Source: Elusimicrobia bacterium RIFCSPHIGHO2_02_FULL_57_9
GTDB lineage: Bacteria > Elusimicrobiota > Elusimicrobia > UBA1565 > UBA9628
DNA: 14,390 nucleotides
Assembly: GCA_001800015.1 (NCBI GenBank)
Contig: MGUO01000296.1
Coordinates: 1 to 14,390 of the forward strand
Direction: 5' to 3'
Positions 1 through 5,483 of the stretch are shown here, piece by piece (position 1 is the first letter of the stretch; each line of letters starts with the position of its first letter). The translations under genes were made by a program, and so were the position numbers. The notes under the pieces were generated by a model. The model was given only the letters and a program-made list of their open reading frames with translations. It did not search any database and was not told where the DNA came from.

Positions 1-98
1 CCTTTACTAGACGCCTCCGGCGCCTGATGGGTCAGGGAGCCGCAGAGGCCGCATTGCACGTCAACTCTGAGTTTCAGCTTGGCAGACTTGTGGCCCAT
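1..98 (-). CDS. Partial small ORF downstream of deoC with a CxxC motif, unknown function
   Basis: An ATG at 98-96 opens a reading frame that stays open to the window edge (32 codons seen, start MGHKSAKLKLRVDVQCGLCG). It begins three bases after the deoC stop (TAA, 104-102). The purine-rich end of deoC (AGAAAGGG) lies about 10 nt before the ATG and could serve as ribosome binding site, so translation is probably coupled to deoC. The visible part is basic with beta-strand-like alternation (KLKLRVDV), followed by C17-G-L-C20, a possible metal-binding or redox pair. I do not recognise the family. Position makes it the eleventh gene of the microcompartment operon, so a shell-associated or cofactor role is possible but unproven. 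The 3' part is outside the window. Confidence 0.5.
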   Translation of the reverse strand, partial: MGHKSAKLKLRVDVQCGLCGSLTHQAPEASSK

Positions 99-101
99 GA
101 T

Positions 102-1139
102 TTAATACCCTTTCTTCTCTTCCTCCGCGGCATGGGTGACGATGGCAACGCTGGCCGAAGTTCCCAGACGCGTGGCCCCGGCCTCGATCATTTGCCGGGC
201 GGCTCTAGCGTCCCGGATCCCGCCGGAGGCCTTGACCCCCATCAACGGCCCTACGGTCTCGCGCATAAGGCGGATATCCTCGACCGTCGCGCCGCCGCCG
301 CCGAATCCAGTCGAGGTTTTCACGAAATCCGCTCCCGCCTTCTTTGAAACGATACAGGCGCGTATTTTCTCTTCGCGGTTCAAAAGGGATGTTTCCAGGA
401 TAACCTTAAGCACCCGGCCGCGGGTGGCTTCGCGCACGGCCCGGATATCCTCGTAAACGGCGGAATCATTGCCGGATTTCAAGGCCCCGACGTTGATGAC
501 CATGTCGATTTCCGAAGCCCCATTGGCAATAGCGTCGCGCGCCTCGATGGCCTTGACGGTCGAGGTCGTGGAACCCAAGGGGAAACCCACCACCGTGCAA
601 ATCTTAACCCCGCTGCCGGCCAGGGCCTTGGCGCAGAAGGCCACATAACTCGGATTGATACAAACCGAGGCGAAGCAATAGGAACGGGCTTCCTCGCATA
701 GCTTGGCGACTTCTTCCTGGGTGGCGTTGGGCTTAAGCAGGGTATGATCCACGAAGCGAGCCACCGAGGAGGCTTCCTTTGTGGGCCGGCATATGGCGAT
801 GCGGTCGGCACCCAGGGCTTTAAGGTCTTTCTCGCTGCAGCGAGTCACCGGCGCGCATTGCGGGCAGGAGCTCAGTCCCGTATGTTCATGCTCCGACGCG
901 GCGTCAGCCGCGTCACCCTGGAGCGGCGCTTGAGGAGAAGCGCCAGGCTCCATGGGAGAAATCGGGGATTTCTGCCTTTGCCAATCATCCGAAAAAACCT
1001 TGCCGGCCGTGCCGATGGTCGTCTTGCGAGCATTTTCGGCTGACTGCGGAAGGCTCGAGCAGGCATCCTTAATTAGCCCCTTTTGGCCCAGGACCTTGAC
1101 CACCTCTTCCACTATGGTCCTTAAATCCTTCTCATCCAT
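102..1139 (-). CDS. deoC: Deoxyribose-phosphate aldolase with long N-terminal encapsulation extension
   Basis: DeoC (class I aldolase, TIM barrel) splits 2-deoxyribose-5-phosphate into acetaldehyde and glyceraldehyde-3-phosphate. The catalytic domain spans about residues 122-335. It has the DHTLLKP signature (131-137), Asp212 in EIDMVINVG, the Schiff-base Lys274 in DFVKTSTGF and the proton-relay Lys303 in GVKASGGIR, so it should be active. At 345 residues it is about 100 longer than ordinary DeoC. Residues 1-20 form a predicted amphipathic helix (LRTIVEEVVKVLGQ), as in BMC encapsulation peptides. A Pro/Ala-rich linker (about 25-88) and a Cys cluster C92-P-Q-C95-x5-C101 follow. The ATG at 1139 overlaps the end of the preceding BMC-P gene by 8 bp, with AAGG about 9 nt upstream. 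This is the likely aldehyde-generating signature enzyme of the compartment. Identity is very secure; encapsulation is inferred. Confidence 0.97.
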   Translation of the reverse strand: MDEKDLRTIVEEVVKVLGQKGLIKDACSSLPQSAENARKTTIGTAGKVFSDDWQRQKSPISPMEPGASPQAPLQGDAADAASEHEHTGLSSCPQCAPVTRCSEKDLKALGADRIAICRPTKEASSVARFVDHTLLKPNATQEEVAKLCEEARSYCFASVCINPSYVAFCAKALAGSGVKICTVVGFPLGSTTSTVKAIEARDAIANGASEIDMVINVGALKSGNDSAVYEDIRAVREATRGRVLKVILETSLLNREEKIRACIVSKKAGADFVKTSTGFGGGGATVEDIRLMRETVGPLMGVKASGGIRDARAARQMIEAGATRLGTSASVAIVTHAAEEEKKGY

Positions 1140-1428
1140 ATTTTTTAACCTTGCCGCCTAAATTCACGCTGTCGACTATGCCGCAGATCACGGTGCGCAC
1201 GGGCGCCTGCTCGTCTTTCAATATCGACCTGGCCGAACCGCCCTCATCAACGACCAAAACCACGCTGCCCGGGCCCGCGCCCAGCCCCCCGTCCAAGGCC
1301 ATGACCGCGTCGCCCAGGGGTTTTTCCGTGAGCGGGTCGATGGGCCGCACCAAAAGCATCTTTTTGCCGGCAACCGAGGGGTGCTTGCGCGTGCCCCAGA
1401 CGTTGCCCACAACTTCCCCCATGAACAC
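1132..1428 (-). CDS. BMC-P pentameric vertex shell protein (EutN/CcmL family), paralogue 3
   Basis: A 98-residue EutN/CcmL-family protein; these form pentamers that cap the vertices of microcompartment shells. The N-terminus MFMGEVVGNVWGTRKHPSV matches the usual family start (hydrophobic strand, G-x-VVG-x-V-x-x-T-x-K). I therefore chose the GTG at 1428-1426, with AGGA 9 nt upstream, over a frame extended upstream to 1548 and over the ATG two codons later. Other family features are LDGGLGAGPGSVVLVVDEGGSAR (short glycine-rich loop, then the GSAR-like turn) and the C-terminal CGIVDSV strand. It begins one base after the stop of the previous BMC-P gene and overlaps deoC by 8 bp. It is one of three BMC-P genes here. 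Several paralogues in one locus are common, and the minor ones may replace the main pentamer at some vertices. Confidence 0.93.
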   Translation of the reverse strand: MFMGEVVGNVWGTRKHPSVAGKKMLLVRPIDPLTEKPLGDAVMALDGGLGAGPGSVVLVVDEGGSARSILKDEQAPVRTVICGIVDSVNLGGKVKKYG

Positions 1429-1429
1429 G

Positions 1430-1711
1430 TTAGCGCGTCCTAAAATCTTTAACTTGATGGCCCTCGACAATGCCCACCACGGCGGCGTCGACCGCGGGAA
1501 CATCCGGGAAAGCCATCGCCGCCTCCCGCGCAGCCACCCAAAAAACATTTTCCGAGGCGCCGGCCCCCACCGTGTCGGCGGCGACGACGGGATCGCCGAG
1601 GGCCTTGCCGTCCTCCCAGCGCAAGGGCTGGATGAGCAGCAGCGTTTTCTTGTCCAAGCCCGGGTCTTGCCTTGAGCAAAAAACCCGGCCGATCACTTGA
1701 GCCAGCTTCAT
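1430..1711 (-). CDS. BMC-P pentameric vertex shell protein (EutN/CcmL family), paralogue 2
   Basis: A 93-residue EutN/CcmL-family vertex protein. It starts MKLAQVIGRVFCSRQDPGL, the typical first strand and loop. The middle holds ADTVGAGASENVFWVAAREA, which replaces the usual GSSAR-type turn with AAREA, and the end has the VVGIVEG strand. I chose the ATG at 1711-1709 because it forms an ATGA overlap with the rpiB stop and matches the family start. A TTG three codons upstream is possible but unlikely. GGAAG lies about 11 nt before the ATG. It sits between rpiB and the third BMC-P gene with one base to the latter, so the two pentamer genes are probably translated together. It is clearly diverged from its neighbours (for example AFPDVPAVDAA before the last strand), so it is an old paralogue and not a recent duplicate. 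Confidence 0.92.
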   Translation of the reverse strand: MKLAQVIGRVFCSRQDPGLDKKTLLLIQPLRWEDGKALGDPVVAADTVGAGASENVFWVAAREAAMAFPDVPAVDAAVVGIVEGHQVKDFRTR

Positions 1712-2160
1712 GGCCGGCAATACTTCCGCTCAATGTCCACGATCTTGGCCAGGCGCCGTTCATGACGGCCGCCTTCGAAAGTCGTCGAGAAAAACACCTG
1801 CAAAATTTCTCCCAATGCCGCCTCGCCGTGGGTTTTGCCGCCCAAACAAAGGATATTGGCGTCGTCATGGGCCGCGGCAAAGCGGGCGGAAACGGAATTG
1901 TAAGCACCCACCGCGCGCACACCGGGAATTTTATTGGCGGCCAAGGCCACGGCGCCGCCGAAACCGTCGAGAAGCACGCCCTTGTCGAATTCTTTTTTAG
2001 AGACCGCTTCGCCGATCAAAAGGGCGACATCCGGATAATCCACCGCTTCGGTGGAATAGCAGCCGAAATCAGTCACCTCATGACCGGCCTGCTGGAGGAA
2101 TTTTTTGACGAACTCCTTCGCCGAAAAGCCGCCGTGATCGGAACCGAGCACTATTTTCAT
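1708..2160 (-). CDS. rpiB: RpiB/LacA/LacB-family sugar-phosphate isomerase, catalytic Cys replaced by Asp
   Basis: A 150-residue protein of the RpiB/LacAB family, which interconverts ribose-5-phosphate and ribulose-5-phosphate (or related aldo/keto sugar phosphates). Family marks are GSDHGGFSAKEF (6-17), the YSTEAVDYPD loop, AANKIPGVRA (74-83), H98 in AHDDANILCLGG, and FEGGRHERR (129-137). The odd point is the active-site loop. Where canonical RpiB has C-G-T-G-I-G (Cys66 in E. coli), this protein has Asp65 in LLDGFGGAVALAANK. Asp at this site resembles LacA subunits of galactose-6-phosphate isomerase. The spacing to AANK is unchanged and no other motif is damaged, so I read this as an altered specificity or mechanism and not decay. 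It has ATGA overlaps with both neighbours. It has no N-terminal helix extension, so it could be cytosolic or packaged by other means. The exact substrate is uncertain. Confidence 0.88.
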   Translation of the reverse strand: MKIVLGSDHGGFSAKEFVKKFLQQAGHEVTDFGCYSTEAVDYPDVALLIGEAVSKKEFDKGVLLDGFGGAVALAANKIPGVRAVGAYNSVSARFAAAHDDANILCLGGKTHGEAALGEILQVFFSTTFEGGRHERRLAKIVDIERKYCRP

Positions 2161-2708
2161 GTTCCTACCGTAGCCAAAAGCTGGGAATCGGCCTGGGGAA
2201 TCAGCACTTGGGAAACCAGCATCCCCTCCGGCACCGAGGAAACCCCGGCCGCCATGGCCGAGCGCACGGCCCCCACCTCGCCGGTCATGCTGACATAGCC
2301 CTTGCCGCCGCCGACCACGGTTTTGACTTCCAAGATATGCACGAAAGCCGCCTTGGCGGCGGCATCGGCGGCGCGCACCGTGGCGATGGCTTCCTTGGTT
2401 TCGATAATCCCGACCGCGTTCAAAACCTCGACCGCAACCCGCTTCTCCAAAGCGCTCAGCACCTGGGCATGGACGTTGCGGATAATGACTTCGTCGATCA
2501 AGGTCTTGCCGGCGATTTCTCGCCCGGCGCGCATAGAGGATTCAACCTCGCCCACCGGCCCTGAAATTAAAATCACGTATTTGCCGCGGGCGATGATATG
2601 AGTCTTGACCAGCTTGACCGAGGCCATCTTGCACATGGCGTCCGAGGCCTCGATGCCTTTGGCGATGGAGGCGGTTTCCAAAAGTCCTATGGCGATGTTT
2701 GCTTGCAT
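2157..2708 (-). CDS. BMC-T tandem-domain trimeric shell protein (PduT-like)
   Basis: A 183-residue shell protein with two BMC domains (about residues 4-90 and 97-178), which assembles as a trimer that fits a hexamer site. Similarity to PduT runs throughout: IGLLETASIAKGIEASDAM at the start, then VGIIETKEAIATVRAADAA opening domain 2 and LVSQVLIPQ at the end. PduT carries a 4Fe-4S cluster on a pore Cys (C38, in a KTICPGK context). The aligned position here is Ala40 in KTHIIARGK, so the cluster should be absent and the pore probably serves for metabolite passage. AGGAG stands 3 nt before the ATG, a strong site, and only 9 bp separate it from the aldehyde dehydrogenase stop. It ends with an ATGA overlap onto rpiB. 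Family identity is secure; pore function is inferred. Confidence 0.95.
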   Translation of the reverse strand: MQANIAIGLLETASIAKGIEASDAMCKMASVKLVKTHIIARGKYVILISGPVGEVESSMRAGREIAGKTLIDEVIIRNVHAQVLSALEKRVAVEVLNAVGIIETKEAIATVRAADAAAKAAFVHILEVKTVVGGGKGYVSMTGEVGAVRSAMAAGVSSVPEGMLVSQVLIPQADSQLLATVGT

Positions 2709-2717
2709 AGTCTCCTG

Positions 2718-4154
2718 TTAGATGATCCGGAAATACCCGACCAGGCTGCAATGCAGCGGCCGGGCGAAATGAGAGGCCTTGGTCAGGCCGTCGCCCGTGG
2801 GCGTGCCGATGGACATGGAGGCATAACCCTCGCCCAGGCCCAAGCCGAAAAGGGTCGGCGCGTTCTTGACGTAAATCGAGCATTGCATGCGGCGGGCCAT
2901 TCGGGTCAGATGATCGACATTTAAGGAATGCATGGCCGCGGTATGGTGATTGCCGCCCTCGGCCTCGTAGGCGAGCTCAATGGCCGCATCCACGTCCGAA
3001 GCCACGGTCACAGGCATTACGGGCATCAGCTGTTCGGTCCAGACAAAGGGATGATCGTTGGGGACTTGCGACCATAGCAGGCGCACGCTGTCGGGAAGGT
3101 TCAAAGCGATGGCGCGCGCGATCACGGGGGCGTCCTTGCCCACGAAGTCGCGGTTTAAAACCGGATCCTTGCAGCCCCGCCCGCCTTCCTTTATGACAAC
3201 CTTCGTCAAAGCCTCCATCTGCGGGGAACTCAGTTCATAAGTGCGGGCGTCCTGGCGCAGGGATTGAATAAGCATCTCGCGCGCGGCGCGGGTCACAATA
3301 ACTTCCTTTTCCGCGGTGCACAAAACATTGTTGTCGAAGCTGGCGCCGAAGATGATGTCGGAAGCGCACTTAGGAAATACCGCCGTCTCGTCAACCACGA
3401 CCGGAGGATTACCCGGCCCGGCGGCGATGGTCTTGCAGGTTTTGCCGACCGTCATGGCCACTTTCACGATAGCCGGCCCGCCGGTGACCATGTTGACGCG
3501 CACGCCCGGGTGCGCTAAAAGGGCCCTGGTATTTTCCTGCGAAGCGGGCTTGACGGTGGCGATCAGGCCCGCGGGACCGCCCGCCGAAACCACGGCGCAA
3601 GATAGAATCCGCATGGCCTCAAGGCAGACTTTTTGGGCGGAGGGGTGCGGGGCAAAGACCGCGGCGTTGCCGGCGGAAAGAATCGAAATCGAGTTGTTGA
3701 TGATAGTGGCCGCGGGATTAGTGGACGGGGTGACCGCGGCCACAACCCCATAAGGGGCGTACTCAACCAGAGTCAGGCCGTTATCGCCGGTGTAAGCCTG
3801 GGAGTGCAGATCCTCGACGCCCGGAGTGCGCAAGGCGCAGATGAGATTTTTCTGGATTTTGTCCTCGGCTCGGCCCAAGCCGGTCTCTTCCCGGGCCATA
3901 TGAGCCAGGCGCTCGGCACCGGCAACCGCCGCGCGACGCATGGCCTTTATGATTTTGCGCCGAGATTCCACCCCCAAGTTCTGGAATACCGCTTGAGCGC
4001 GCTGGGCCGCGCAGACGGCCGAATCAACGCTGGAAAAAACCACGTCGCCCAGCGCAACGGCGGGGGTTTGGGTCAAAACGGCGCGCAGGCCCTCCTGCTT
4101 TTCCAGGCGCTTTAAAACCTCGCCGACTATATTGGCTATTTCATCTTGCTGCAT
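2718..4154 (-). CDS. CoA-acylating aldehyde dehydrogenase of the microcompartment (PduP/EutE-like)
   Basis: A 478-residue member of the aldehyde dehydrogenase superfamily, CoA-acylating branch. It converts an aldehyde, here most likely acetaldehyde from DeoC, plus NAD+ and CoA into acyl-CoA and NADH. Visible signatures are VTPSTNPAATIINN (nucleotide-binding region, 141-154), AAGPGNPPVVVD (244-255), the catalytic Cys279 in SFDNNVLCTAEKE, and HPFVWTEQLMPVMPV. Residues 1-20 (IANIVGEVLKRLEK core) form an amphipathic helix joined by a short linker to the body at about residue 36, as in the encapsulation peptides of PduP and related proteins. The ATG at 4154 lies within the upstream BMC-P gene (14-bp overlap) with no clear Shine-Dalgarno sequence, so coupled translation is likely. 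It shares the lumen with PduL, which takes its acyl-CoA product and returns CoA. Confidence 0.96.
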   Translation of the reverse strand: MQQDEIANIVGEVLKRLEKQEGLRAVLTQTPAVALGDVVFSSVDSAVCAAQRAQAVFQNLGVESRRKIIKAMRRAAVAGAERLAHMAREETGLGRAEDKIQKNLICALRTPGVEDLHSQAYTGDNGLTLVEYAPYGVVAAVTPSTNPAATIINNSISILSAGNAAVFAPHPSAQKVCLEAMRILSCAVVSAGGPAGLIATVKPASQENTRALLAHPGVRVNMVTGGPAIVKVAMTVGKTCKTIAAGPGNPPVVVDETAVFPKCASDIIFGASFDNNVLCTAEKEVIVTRAAREMLIQSLRQDARTYELSSPQMEALTKVVIKEGGRGCKDPVLNRDFVGKDAPVIARAIALNLPDSVRLLWSQVPNDHPFVWTEQLMPVMPVTVASDVDAAIELAYEAEGGNHHTAAMHSLNVDHLTRMARRMQCSIYVKNAPTLFGLGLGEGYASMSIGTPTGDGLTKASHFARPLHCSLVGYFRII

Positions 4155-4449
4155 GATCGGCCGATTTCTTGAAAACCGTCTTGCCTCCCTGCTCCACGGT
4201 ATCCACGATGGCGAAGATCACGGCATCCACGGGATTGCCGGTAGTGCGGGAGGTCTGCCGGGCGCTGGAACCCTGAACGACCAAAACCAGTTCGCCCTCG
4301 CCGGCGCCCACCGCGTCAACGGCGATTAGAGGATTTCCCTTGGGAGTTCCGGAAACATCCACCGGCTGCAGGAGCATGAGCTTGGCTCCCACGAGCTTTT
4401 CGTCTTTAAGGGTGCAGACGACGTTGCCGGTGACGCGCGCGAAGATCAC
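4141..4449 (-). CDS. BMC-P pentameric vertex shell protein (EutN/CcmL family), paralogue 1
   Basis: A 102-residue EutN/CcmL-family vertex protein and the most canonical of the three: MIFARVTGNVVCTLKDEKLVG start, LMLLQPVDVSG, VDAVGAGEGELVLVVQGSSAR (the classical glycine loop and GSSAR turn) and VDAVIFAIVDTV. The start is GTG 4449-4447. An in-frame stop (TGA) 12 bases upstream rules out a longer form, and the protein begins exactly where the family does. No Shine-Dalgarno sequence is present, and the first base of the start codon closes a perfect 9-bp hairpin (4449-4470). Initiation may therefore need upstream translation, or be deliberately weak, which suits a vertex protein needed in few copies. 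It overlaps the aldehyde dehydrogenase by 14 bp. Confidence 0.94.
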   Translation of the reverse strand: MIFARVTGNVVCTLKDEKLVGAKLMLLQPVDVSGTPKGNPLIAVDAVGAGEGELVLVVQGSSARQTSRTTGNPVDAVIFAIVDTVEQGGKTVFKKSADHAAR

Positions 4450-4470
4450 GTTCGCGCGTCAGCGCGAACG
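4449..4470 (-). promoter_or_regulatory. Perfect hairpin over the BMC-P start codon
   Basis: The sequence CGTTCGCGC, a 4-base loop, then GCGCGAACG forms a perfect 9-bp, GC-rich stem. In the mRNA (minus strand) its last paired base is the G of the GTG start codon of the BMC-P gene. No U-tract follows, so it is not a typical terminator. It may limit translation of the pentamer or mark an RNA processing point. A six-codon reading frame (ATG 4479-4477, stop TGA 4461-4459) runs through the 5' arm and ends in the loop. Confidence 0.55.
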
Positions 4471-4473
4471 CAC

Positions 4474-4504
4474 TGACATCCTATTGGAAATTGTGTTGAT
4501 GTCA
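4474..4504. repeat. Inverted repeat TGACATC/GATGTCA downstream of the BMC-H gene
   Basis: TGACATC (4474-4480) and GATGTCA (4498-4504) form a 7-bp inverted repeat with a 17-base loop. Three further pairs (CAC/GTG) are possible across one bulged base. It lies in the 71-bp gap between the BMC-H and BMC-P genes, next to the second hairpin at 4449-4470. The same heptamer TGACATC occurs again at 4831-4837, on the other side of the BMC-H gene. Its role is unknown; a stem-loop setting mRNA stability is one option. Confidence 0.45.
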
Positions 4505-4520
4505 TGTGCCGCGTACCAAC

Positions 4521-4817
4521 CTATTTCTTCCGCCCCATGGTCTCGGGCAGGGAAATGGGCATTTTCCCCTCGAGATCCGGATGCGGCTGCGGGATGACAT
4601 GCACGGCGATGAGTTCGCCGACTTTTTGCGCGGCGGCGGCGCCCGCGTCGCAGGCGGCCTTGGCCGCGGCGACTTCCCCGCGGAAAAGCACGGTGACCAG
4701 CCCGGTGCCGACTTTCTCGTAACCGACGAGCCTGACATCCGCGGCCTTAACCGCTGCGTCGGCGGCTTCCACGCAAGCCACCAAACCTCTCGTTTCAATC
4801 ATTCCTAATGCGTTCAT
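4521..4817 (-). CDS. BMC-H hexameric shell protein (PduA/EutM-like)
   Basis: A 98-residue single-BMC-domain protein, the main facet tile of the microcompartment shell. It starts MNALGMIETRGLVACVEAADAA, and the pore-loop region reads EKVGTGLVTVLFRGEV, close to the KIGSGLVTV pore of PduA. AGAAAAQKVGELIAVHVIPQPH follows, the typical end of the fold. Residues 80-98 are a short tail ending in MGRKK. It has the best ribosome binding site of the operon (AGGGAGGAT two bases before the ATG), which fits the high copy number needed for hexamers. It is the only BMC-H in the window, so together with one BMC-T and three BMC-P genes the shell is compositionally simple unless more genes lie outside. The gene is flanked on both sides by small inverted repeats. 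Confidence 0.97.
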   Translation of the reverse strand: MNALGMIETRGLVACVEAADAAVKAADVRLVGYEKVGTGLVTVLFRGEVAAAKAACDAGAAAAQKVGELIAVHVIPQPHPDLEGKMPISLPETMGRKK

Positions 4818-4831
4818 TGATCCTCCCTCTT

Positions 4832-4844
4832 GACATCTAATGTC
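4832..4844. repeat. Short palindrome between pduL and the BMC-H gene
   Basis: GACAT-CTA-ATGTC is a 5-bp inverted repeat with a 3-base centre that begins immediately after the pduL stop codon and ends just ahead of the BMC-H ribosome binding site. It contains the TGACATC heptamer (4831-4837) also found in the inverted repeat on the other side of the BMC-H gene. It is too short to be a terminator and has no U-tract. An RNA stem or a protein-binding site is possible. Confidence 0.35.
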
Positions 4845-5483
4845 CTAAACGATGTTGACCTTGTCTCCGGATTTAACCCACGCGGCGTTGGCTTCATCGC
4901 TGTCCAAGTGAATCTCAAGGCTGAATTTATCCGACACGCGCACCAACACCTGCTCGAAAACCAGCTCCCGCATACCGCCGCCTCCCGCGCGCACGCGCAC
5001 GATTTCCCCGTCCTCAACGCCCATGGCCTTGGCTTCCAGGGGATGGAAATGGATGTGGCGCCGGGCGATGATCAGCCCTTCCTTGATTTCAATGCCGCCC
5101 TTGGGGCCGATCACGCGCACCGCGCCAGAACCCGTCAAATGCCCGGAATCGCGCACCGGGGGCTTTAAGCCCAGGATGCCGGCGTCGGTTTTTGAAATCT
5201 CAATTTGAGTGTGAGGCCGGTGGGGAGCGATCAGCCGGACGTTTTTAATCAGACCCTTGGGACCTTCGATATTCACGGCCTCGTAGCAAGCCCAAAAACC
5301 AGGCTGCTTGACCGAACGAAATTTGCGGGGCTGCATTCCCTTGCCGAACAAAATATCCCAATCTTCCTGCTTTAAATGCGCGTGCCGGTTGGAAACGCCG
5401 ATGGGAATATCGGTTTTGGAGCGTTCCATCCGAGAAACGATTTCATCCGTAATCTTTTTAGCCAGCTCGGGATCCTGATCCAT
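4845..5483 (-). CDS. pduL: Microcompartment phosphate acyltransferase (phosphotransacylase) PduL
   Basis: A 212-residue PduL-type phosphotransacylase, which moves the acyl group of acyl-CoA onto phosphate (here acetyl-CoA to acetyl-phosphate) and recycles CoA inside the shell. It has two PTAC-type beta-barrel repeats. The first holds GVSNRHAHL with His34 and His36. The second holds ARRHIHFHP with His143, His145 and His147; these are metal ligands in the family. TQIEISKTD, PPVRDSGHLTGSG and EIHLDSDEAN are also conserved. Residues 1-22 (PELAKKITDEIVSRMERS) form an amphipathic helix followed by a very short linker, as in encapsulated PduL. The ATG at 5483 shares one base with the tpiA stop (TGATG). 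Acetyl-phosphate would give ATP through an acetate kinase, which is not in this window. Confidence 0.97.
   Translation of the reverse strand: MDQDPELAKKITDEIVSRMERSKTDIPIGVSNRHAHLKQEDWDILFGKGMQPRKFRSVKQPGFWACYEAVNIEGPKGLIKNVRLIAPHRPHTQIEISKTDAGILGLKPPVRDSGHLTGSGAVRVIGPKGGIEIKEGLIIARRHIHFHPLEAKAMGVEDGEIVRVRAGGGGMRELVFEQVLVRVSDKFSLEIHLDSDEANAAWVKSGDKVNIV

Noticed and set aside
27..1161. Several open plus-strand frames opposite deoC
   Set aside because: They are antisense shadows of a strongly conserved aldolase gene. Their translations are Arg/Pro-rich, low in family-like motifs, and lack ribosome binding sites.
1708..2160. rpiB as a decaying pseudogene because the catalytic Cys is missing
   Set aside because: The frame is intact, loop spacing is unchanged, all other motifs are kept, and Asp at this site occurs in LacA relatives, so altered function is more likely.
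1672..2298. 208-codon plus-strand frame opposite rpiB and the BMC-T gene
   Set aside because: It lies across two conserved minus-strand genes and their junction, with no recognisable domain. High-GC genes commonly leave such open antisense frames.
4449..4470. Hairpin taken as a Rho-independent terminator
   Set aside because: The stem is strong, but no U-tract follows on the minus-strand RNA and the next shell gene starts at its last base.
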